DNA of 64,000 nt. It comes from Sphingomonadales bacterium (GTDB taxonomy: Bacteria; Pseudomonadota; Alphaproteobacteria; Sphingomonadales; Sphingomonadaceae). This document shows, in pieces, positions 57,785-64,000 of this stretch. Made by a program: the position numbers and the translations under genes. Numbering within the stretch: the first letter of the stretch is position 1; the number at the start of each line of letters is the position of its first letter. The DNA lies in assembly GCA_016720115.1 (NCBI GenBank), contig JADJXT010000001.1, positions 682,001 through 746,000 of the forward strand. Reading direction: 5' to 3'. The notes below the pieces were generated by a model. The model saw only the letters and a list, made by a program, of their open reading frames with translations. It searched no databases and was not told the DNA's origin.

Positions 57785-60700
57785 CAATAATCCTTCCGGT
57801 AGCGCACACTGACATTGGACGTGCCGTAGCTGCTCAACTGGCTGAGTAACGACAGCGCCGGTGTCAGGCTGATCTCGATCTGGCTGGCGGTATAGCCCCG
57901 CGCGTCGGTGATGATTTCCACATACACATCGTTGGTAATATATTGGCCAAGCGCGATGGCTGCCCCCCGTCCAGCCTGTTCATCCGGATTCAATATCCGC
58001 AACCGGTCAAGCCCTGTAGCGGATTGCAGCACGCCTAGTGGATTGAGCTCCCCGGGCGCGGCGCGCAGGCTGTTGAGCGAGGCGGCCAGTTGCACCGCCT
58101 GTATCGCCGAGAGTTCGGCAACCGAATTTCCAAACAGGATGCGCGCCATGATTTCGTCCTGCGGCAGGGCGGGTGTGGAAGAAAAGGCAATTTCCGGCTT
58201 GTTACCTGTACCACGCACTTCAAGGCGCACTGTCGTGCCGTCGACTTCGGCGGCTGCGATCACACGAAGCGACGCGTTTCTATATTCTCCGCCATTGAAC
58301 GTCAGACGTCCTGTCTCGATCCCGAATGAACGTCCGGCAAAGCCCAGTGTGCCGCGAACCAGTTGCAAATCCCCCGTAATATGGGGGGCATCCGATGTGC
58401 CGGTGACATGCAAATCGGCTTTCCATTCAGACTCAAGCCCCATTCCGGAAATATAAAGCTCGTCCGATGCGACAAGCCTGACATCCAGTTTCCAGTTGGA
58501 GGGCAGCGAACTGACCGGGTTGGCATCGCCGGTTATGCGTGTCGGGCCGGAAGCGGATTTCCGCCGGACTCCCGTCAAGGTTGTCACGCTTGCCGCACTC
58601 TGGCGAACGATACGGAAACGGGTTTCGGGAAGGGCCAGCGTGCCGCTGACCAGCGCGCCGCTGCCGGGCGTGTTGGTAACCTCGATCTGTCCGGTAGCCG
58701 CTGTAGATATCAACTCGCTTCGGGCAAGCCTTGCGCGTTTGAGGTCAAGGTCGATCCGGGCCGGGAAACCCTTTTCGAAACTCAGGCTGATGACACCTTG
58801 CCCGCTGACGGTGCCATCACCAGCCTTGGCGGAAATTTCAGTCAGGTTCAGCACATCGTTGCTGAAAACGCCACGGAGCCGCAATTTGGTCAATCTTGTG
58901 CCATAGGCTTCGTTCTCATAGACAAGATTGTCCGAACGAAGCGATCCGGCCAGCAAGGGCTGGCGCAGATTGCCCGAAAAATCGGCTGCGACCGCAACCG
59001 GACCGGCAAGGCTTTGATTGGCAAGCGTGGCCAGAGAAAACAGCAAGTCGGACGGGCCGTTATAGCGAATCCCGCCTGAAAGTGGCGCATCGAGCAGCTT
59101 GTCGATCCAGTCGCCGGGGCCGACAGGCGGTGCCCCCAGCCTCAACTGCAGACGCCCAACCTTTGTCCCCTGACGCTGGATAAGCGCGGATACCCCGCCC
59201 CCGCTGGCATCGATGCTGCCTTTCAGGCTGACATTGATTGGCTGCGACGGAGCGCCAAGGCTGTTGCGCCGGAAACGTTTGATCTCAAGCCACCCTTGCG
59301 CCTGGGGCATGGCGTTCACCGAAGATTGTGTCCAATCGACCTGGCCGGTGGCGCGCCCGGCCAGTTCAAACCCGGGCAACATCGGGTTGAGCACTGCCAG
59401 ATTGATATTCTCGATGCTCGATCGGATTTGCAGCGTGTCGGAATAGCTGCCCTCAAGCCTGACCGTTCCGTTGCCGACCTTGATATTCGACGGCAGCAGG
59501 GCATAGCCCTGCCTTTCCGGCACAATCCGTACCGGTGTGGCGGATGTGAAGGATATTCCGTTCGCCCGTCCGCGTAGTGCGACGGTCCACAACTTTGGCT
59601 CCAGTCGACCGTTGGCCGCAATCCGGAACGGGAATGTGCTGCGGCCCTCGACAAGGAACTGCGCATTCCCCTGACCATCGCGATAGTCGATTTTGCCACG
59701 AGCCGCACCGATGAACAAATTGTCGATCGAAGCATCGCCCAATTGCACATCGGCACGCAGCTGCGGCTGTTCAAAAAGGACAATGTCGGCATCGACGATC
59801 CCGCGCCCGATGCGCAATGTTTTTTGCCCTTGCAGTATGGCGTTGGTCGCGGTCGCGCTGACAACCGCCCGCTGATAGCGGCCCTGTGCCGACAGTTCGG
59901 CAGTGCCGTTAAAACCTGCACCGTTGCCGACCAATCGGCCTGCAAAGGGGCCGGATGGCAATTGATGCAATCGGCCGCCAAAGACGATACCTGAGAAATT
60001 GGCGCGTTTGACATCGAGGACGAGGTTCCGCGTTCCAGACAGGATATCGATATCGCCGTCGATCGGTCCATAGTCGGTCGCCGCGTCGAACAGCACTGAA
60101 AAGCCCTGTGCGGTTCGTGTTACAAGGGCGCTTACGTCGGCAAGCCCGATGCCCAGACCGGGACGCTTCGCGGTGACCCGGGCGATCGGCTCGGTAAGCG
60201 TCCCGCTTACCGCGATACCGACCGGGCCATATTCGGTCGAATAGCCGCTTCCGGTAAAGCGCAGGGCACCGCTATCCATCACATAGCTGCCGCTTCCGTC
60301 GTTCAGCCGCAATTTCGGTGCGGTCATTTGCGCAGAGCTAATCTGCAGAACGCCTTGTTCGGTAAGTCCGATAGCGGCGCGAACCAGCATCTGCCCGCCC
60401 AGAAAATCACGCACGCCATCGCTGAACAACTGCGTCGATCGCGCCCGAACCGTTCCCGACAAGGCGTAGTCATCGCGCATCCGGCTTTTGAGGCCAAGGT
60501 CGGCATCGATATCGAACAGCCCGACGGACTCGATCCGGTATCGGTCGATATTGCCCTTGATGCTGGCAGCAAGTTGGCCTTTCCCAAAGTCTGCTGCGCC
60601 CTTCAGCGATGCCGAAATGCGGTCCGAACGGAGGCTCAGCCGTTCGCTCAGCAAGCGTCCGTCAGCATAAGCAAGATCCCCGATCAGCCGGATATTTTCG

Positions 60701-61947
60701 AGTATCCGCTTGTCGGCAACATCAAACCCCGTCATCCTCCGGGCGCGGGCGGAAACGGGGATGCGATAAAAGTCGCTTGCGGCGGTTGCCACGCCTTTCG
60801 CGCTGAGGCCGAAAAAGGAAAATTCACCCCAGCGCAACTGGCCGACATTCACCGAATAATCGATTTGCGGGCCGATAATCGGGCCGTCGATAAGGAACCG
60901 CCCGGTTGCATTTTGACTGTCTATGCCGCTGGACAGCCTTACCTTTCCCGGCATCGAGAAATTGATGACCATCCTGTCGAAAAGGCTGTCGGCCAGGTCG
61001 ATGGTTCCGGTGGCGTCCAGTCTGCTCTTGCCAGATACAAGATTGCCGACAATTTCCGCCGCGCGGTTTTTATAGTCGGCCACCAGATCAATTCTGAATT
61101 TGGGGCCAAGCAGATTGCCCAGCATGTCATCGCCGTCGGTCGCACCCGGAACAATGTCTCCTGCCGCCGAAAATTTCCCGTTGCGGGCGGAGATTACCAG
61201 ATCGGCCCGGCGGTTGCTGCCCGCCTCTGCCTTGAGCATTCCATCCCATTGGTTCCAGCTGCCTTTGCCGTCGAGACGCAATTTGACGGGAGCTTTGAGA
61301 GCCAAAAGGCCCGATGCAAGCCCGTCTGCCGGGCCATCAAGCCGCAGCGCCATGTCGAGCCGGTCCTTGTCAGGAATCGCATCTAGATGCGCCGCCAGTG
61401 TGTCGCCTTCCCGTGTTTGTGCCGCAATATCGACCAGCGCCCGGGCGTCGACGATGCGTGCATTCGCCTGCAATCCCAGAACCTGTTCGCTACCGGTTAT
61501 CGATTTGTCGAAAACAATATGATCGAGTTGCAGCCGGTCTATCCTGATGTCGATGTCGGGGAAGAAAGGTTCGCCACGATCGGGGATAATGCGCAATTCC
61601 GGCAAGCGGCGCACAAACGCTTCCTTCGCCATGAACGTGTCGATTGAAAGCCTGTCGTAAAAATAATCGAACGGATGCCAGTCGAGCTTTGCCCTCGGAA
61701 TAGCGGCAAAGGTGCCCTTGTCATCCTGGATGCGGATATCGGTCAGCTCCGCCTCACCATAGATCGACCCTTCGATCCGGCCAATGCGGATGTTGAGGCC
61801 GTTTTCAAATTCATAAGCGGCAACCTGCCGGGCGATGAACTGATGCCCGGATGATGTATCGAGCCAGTAATGGACGCCGAACAGCGCTGCTGCCAGCAGC
61901 AACGCGATGGCCGCGATTGCCGCTATCCATTTCCAAAGCGCCCTCAA
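57784..61947 (-). CDS. tamB: TamB, inner-membrane component of the translocation and assembly module
   Basis: TamB, a long AsmA-like bridge across the periplasm, works with TamA in outer-membrane protein and lipid transport. The 1387 residues have one N-terminal membrane helix (WKWIAAIAAIALLLAAALFG), a long repetitive beta-rich region and the conserved C-terminal TamB (DUF490) domain (DEIMARILFGNSVAELSAIQAVQLA; TNDVYVEIITDARG; QLSSYGTSNVSVRYRKDY). The start overlaps the tamA stop (ATGA). Size is typical. Confidence 0.93.
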   Translation of the reverse strand: MRALWKWIAAIAAIALLLAAALFGVHYWLDTSSGHQFIARQVAAYEFENGLNIRIGRIEGSIYGEAELTDIRIQDDKGTFAAIPRAKLDWHPFDYFYDRLSIDTFMAKEAFVRRLPELRIIPDRGEPFFPDIDIRIDRLQLDHIVFDKSITGSEQVLGLQANARIVDARALVDIAAQTREGDTLAAHLDAIPDKDRLDMALRLDGPADGLASGLLALKAPVKLRLDGKGSWNQWDGMLKAEAGSNRRADLVISARNGKFSAAGDIVPGATDGDDMLGNLLGPKFRIDLVADYKNRAAEIVGNLVSGKSRLDATGTIDLADSLFDRMVINFSMPGKVRLSSGIDSQNATGRFLIDGPIIGPQIDYSVNVGQLRWGEFSFFGLSAKGVATAASDFYRIPVSARARRMTGFDVADKRILENIRLIGDLAYADGRLLSERLSLRSDRISASLKGAADFGKGQLAASIKGNIDRYRIESVGLFDIDADLGLKSRMRDDYALSGTVRARSTQLFSDGVRDFLGGQMLVRAAIGLTEQGVLQISSAQMTAPKLRLNDGSGSYVMDSGALRFTGSGYSTEYGPVGIAVSGTLTEPIARVTAKRPGLGIGLADVSALVTRTAQGFSVLFDAATDYGPIDGDIDILSGTRNLVLDVKRANFSGIVFGGRLHQLPSGPFAGRLVGNGAGFNGTAELSAQGRYQRAVVSATATNAILQGQKTLRIGRGIVDADIVLFEQPQLRADVQLGDASIDNLFIGAARGKIDYRDGQGNAQFLVEGRSTFPFRIAANGRLEPKLWTVALRGRANGISFTSATPVRIVPERQGYALLPSNIKVGNGTVRLEGSYSDTLQIRSSIENINLAVLNPMLPGFELAGRATGQVDWTQSSVNAMPQAQGWLEIKRFRRNSLGAPSQPINVSLKGSIDASGGGVSALIQRQGTKVGRLQLRLGAPPVGPGDWIDKLLDAPLSGGIRYNGPSDLLFSLATLANQSLAGPVAVAADFSGNLRQPLLAGSLRSDNLVYENEAYGTRLTKLRLRGVFSNDVLNLTEISAKAGDGTVSGQGVISLSFEKGFPARIDLDLKRARLARSELISTAATGQIEVTNTPGSGALVSGTLALPETRFRIVRQSAASVTTLTGVRRKSASGPTRITGDANPVSSLPSNWKLDVRLVASDELYISGMGLESEWKADLHVTGTSDAPHITGDLQLVRGTLGFAGRSFGIETGRLTFNGGEYRNASLRVIAAAEVDGTTVRLEVRGTGNKPEIAFSSTPALPQDEIMARILFGNSVAELSAIQAVQLAASLNSLRAAPGELNPLGVLQSATGLDRLRILNPDEQAGRGAAIALGQYITNDVYVEIITDARGYTASQIEISLTPALSLLSQLSSYGTSNVSVRYRKDY

Positions 61948-64000
61948 AATGCCTGCCCCAGCGACACATAGAAGGCGAAACGTGATTCACCCTTGCGGCG
62001 GTTGACCGGCGTTGCCACGTCGATGCGCATGGGCCCGAAATTGGTGTAGAAACGCCCGCCAACGCCCACGCCGAACCGCCAGTCATCAAATTGCGGGGTG
62101 CTCTCCTGATAGACTTGGCCAGCATCGACAAAGGCGACGGCCCCGAAATTCCCGAAACGGTAGCGAACTTCCGCCGCCGCTTCATTGAGGCTGCGGCCTC
62201 CGACCGGATTGCCTTCAATATCGTTCGGGCCGAGTTGCTGGTAACCAAAGCCGCGCACCGATCCGCCGCCGCCGCCAAAATAGCGCCGCGACGGTGGCAG
62301 GCTGTCGCGCGTCGTACCCATGATCGACCCGACCCGACCGCGAGCGGCAATCACCAGCGATTCGCCGATAGGCTGGTAAATGCTGCCATCGAGCATGCCT
62401 CGCAGATAGAAACGCGATCCCTGGCCCAGCGAAGTTTCCGGTGACAGCCGCAGGTTCAGGCGGAAACCGCGGCTGGGGTTCAGCAAATCGTCAGACCGGT
62501 CAAATCCCAGCTCGGTGGGGAGGGCCGCCACATAAAAAAGTTTCCGGTCGCGTGCCATCCGCGCGATTTCGAACAGGCTTTCATAAGTGGCGAGCAGTTC
62601 CAATCCGACGGAATAGGTCAGTTTCTTCTGCCATATCGGTGTCGACTGATAGGAGAGGGTTCCCGCAAGCCGACCCGTATAGGCGCTGAAAGCATCGTAA
62701 TTCTTGTGGAGCGCCGAAAGCGACAAGCCGATTGTTCGATCGCGCTTTCCGGCGTTGGAGCGGTTGAATATGACCCCCAATGCCTGTTCCTGCGTACCCA
62801 ATATCCCGCTTGCCGACAGGGAGCCCTCAGGCGGAAAAAGGTTGCGGTGGGTCCAGCTGCCTTCGGCGCGAAACCCTCGACTGGTTTCATACCCGGCAGA
62901 AGCGGCAATCGTCCGGGCCGGGCCGGCTTCCTGCCTGACCAGAAGGTCGGCATAGGCGGTGCCGTCGGGCGCGGTTTCGGTGCTGGCCACCGGTTCGATG
63001 GAGACGGTAGATAATAGTCCCGTCGCAACCAGCGCTTCACGCAGGTCGTCGACCATGCGTGCATCATACAGCTCACCGGTCTTGAAACGGCGCAGTATCG
63101 CAACATGGTCTGAACTGAACACGGGATTGCCTTCGGTCAGCACCTTGCCGAAATAGCTTTTTGCGCCCGTTGCGACGGGTAAGCTATAATCCCCGGTAGC
63201 CTGCGCTTCATCGAGCAGGATGTCGCGTTGCCCGACTTGCGCAAAGGGATAGCCATTTTGCGGCAATGCCAGCGAGATTTGCGCTTCGGCCGCTACAATC
63301 TCGTCGGCGACAATCGGATCGCCTGTCTTCGGCGGGAAGTTCGGACGGATGATGCTTTCGCTGATCTCCACCGGGGCATCGAAGGCGATGGTTCCCAGTC
63401 GGTAGCGCTGCTCCGGACGGACGCGGAAGGTAATTTCAATCGGCCTGTCGCCGGTTTCGGATCGTTTCGAAGACAGGTTGACCTTGCCGTCATAAAATCC
63501 TTCGCTCGCCAATATGTCGGTCAGCAGCTGCTGGTCCATACGGGCGCGGGCATTGATAGCCGAGCGGCTGTCGGCAGTGCCCCCGTTGACGCTCAAGGAA
63601 GAAAGTTCGCGGAACCGGTTGGTGATCCGGCCGAAAATGGCGGCATTGTCGCCCGCCGATTCAAGCCCCTCAATCTGCACGGCATAGCGCACTTCGGCAT
63701 CGGCATCCCCGGATTCTTCCGCGCCCCCGTCTGCCAAAGGTTCTGCTTCGAAAGTTTCGAGCGATGGCAATGGCTCGTCTATCGCATTGTTCAGGGGTTC
63801 AAGGCCGCTATCCTCTATATCCTCGGACGGGGCTGGCGATGGTTCGGCTTCGTCGACCATAGTTTCGTCAAGCGACGGGATAGACCTCGAAAACTCGTCA
63901 TCCGGAATGATGGGGTCTGTCGGCGCGGGATCTTGCCCGGCAACTGCGGCCGACGCCAATACGAGTGCGATACATGCCAGACCGGATTGCAAGCGATTCA
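61944..64000 (-). CDS. tamA: TamA, Omp85-family outer-membrane component (start one base off the window)
   Basis: TamA is an Omp85-family outer-membrane barrel pairing with TamB. The sequence has a signal peptide (SGLACIALVLASAAVAG-Q) and an acidic Pro-rich spacer (residues about 25 to 80). POTRA-type domains follow, then a BamA-like barrel with RGFGYQQLGPNDIEGNPVGGRSLNEAAAEVRY and the terminal VSLGQAF. The last two bases (TG at 64000 to 63999) with the next frame-consistent base make an ATG likely (MNRLQSGLACI), so the true start is one base beyond the window. A TTG at 63992 is an in-frame fallback. Confidence 0.93.
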   Translation of the reverse strand, partial: NRLQSGLACIALVLASAAVAGQDPAPTDPIIPDDEFSRSIPSLDETMVDEAEPSPAPSEDIEDSGLEPLNNAIDEPLPSLETFEAEPLADGGAEESGDADAEVRYAVQIEGLESAGDNAAIFGRITNRFRELSSLSVNGGTADSRSAINARARMDQQLLTDILASEGFYDGKVNLSSKRSETGDRPIEITFRVRPEQRYRLGTIAFDAPVEISESIIRPNFPPKTGDPIVADEIVAAEAQISLALPQNGYPFAQVGQRDILLDEAQATGDYSLPVATGAKSYFGKVLTEGNPVFSSDHVAILRRFKTGELYDARMVDDLREALVATGLLSTVSIEPVASTETAPDGTAYADLLVRQEAGPARTIAASAGYETSRGFRAEGSWTHRNLFPPEGSLSASGILGTQEQALGVIFNRSNAGKRDRTIGLSLSALHKNYDAFSAYTGRLAGTLSYQSTPIWQKKLTYSVGLELLATYESLFEIARMARDRKLFYVAALPTELGFDRSDDLLNPSRGFRLNLRLSPETSLGQGSRFYLRGMLDGSIYQPIGESLVIAARGRVGSIMGTTRDSLPPSRRYFGGGGGSVRGFGYQQLGPNDIEGNPVGGRSLNEAAAEVRYRFGNFGAVAFVDAGQVYQESTPQFDDWRFGVGVGGRFYTNFGPMRIDVATPVNRRKGESRFAFYVSLGQAF

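Noticed and set aside
57532..57790. Other open frames of 65 to 73 codons in the tRNA-Ala to tamB gap
   Set aside because: They overlap the tRNA gene or lack coupling and a sensible signal. The third frame has a proper lipobox lipoprotein coupled to tamB and is preferred.

Overview
The window looks like chromosome of an alphaproteobacterium of the Sphingomonadales (Sphingopyxis/Sphingorhabdus/Sphingomonas type). The grounds are high GC, the FYDLN-acid TIGR02300 protein, the rpsA-cmk-(small membrane gene)-aroA order, DUF2853, DUF1134 and DUF4230 proteins, TamA/TamB, Ti-type TraA/TraC/TraD with a DUF6118 neighbour, and families of palindromic intergenic repeats. This placement is inference from gene content; no 16S rRNA gene is present.

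Region 1 (1 to about 21172) is an accessory metal-resistance and mobilisation island ending at the 3' end of a tRNA-Glu gene. From the left edge to 7329 a minus-strand operon encodes a CDF transporter, an ICMT-like membrane methyltransferase, a DUF3703 protein, a His-rich exported protein and a CzcCBA-type RND efflux system (czcA runs off the window). It is read from a typical MerR promoter with a 19-bp spacer, and the MerR regulator is encoded divergently. From 14700 down to 9266 a second minus-strand operon has a CnrY-CnrX-CnrH-like surface-signalling module followed directly by copA, copB, a PepSY protein and two small Cys/His-rich exported proteins. It is closed by a strong terminator, beyond which lie a small exported protein, a SAM methyltransferase and a DUF411 protein. 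copC and copD diverge from cnrY. The two divergent promoters carry the same motif, TGAGGG-N14-TGCGTAT, and are the probable targets of the ECF sigma factor. A transfer module follows: traD and traC (minus), an oriT of RSF1010/Ti type, traA relaxase-helicase, a DUF6118 gene and a small ORF.

Region 2 (21.2 to 31.4 kb) holds tRNA-Glu, recJ and a seven-gene catabolic operon (APH-like kinase, SDR, acyl-CoA dehydrogenase, SDR, acyl-CoA synthetase, lactonase-type amidohydrolase, zinc alcohol dehydrogenase). A divergent TetR regulator and a perfect 16-bp palindrome on the promoter go with it. The kinase/dehydrogenase/ligase combination resembles the Lva (levulinate) and ACAD10/11 route for 4-hydroxyacyl-CoA. 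With the lactonase-like gene this suggests breakdown of a gamma-lactone or 4-hydroxy acid (inference).

Region 3 (31.4 to 40.4 kb) is core genome: tRNA-Ser, DUF1134, ribE/ribD, tonB, ppa, hisS, prfA and a glutathione transferase, interspersed with many palindromic repeat elements. ribD has no standard start codon, and hisS has a low-GC, divergent 3' end.

Region 4 (40.4 to 64 kb) holds a BlaI/M56 regulator pair with TACA-type operators, an MBL hydrolase, DUF4230, nadA, a DUF2853-OmpA fusion, nadC, an RNase T2, DUF4112, two tandem peptide-binding lipoproteins without a transporter, tRNA-Leu, ihfB, rpsA, cmk, a CBU_0592-type protein, aroA, TIGR02300, tRNA-Ala, a 50-residue lipoprotein coupled to tamB, tamB and tamA (its start lies one base beyond the window edge).
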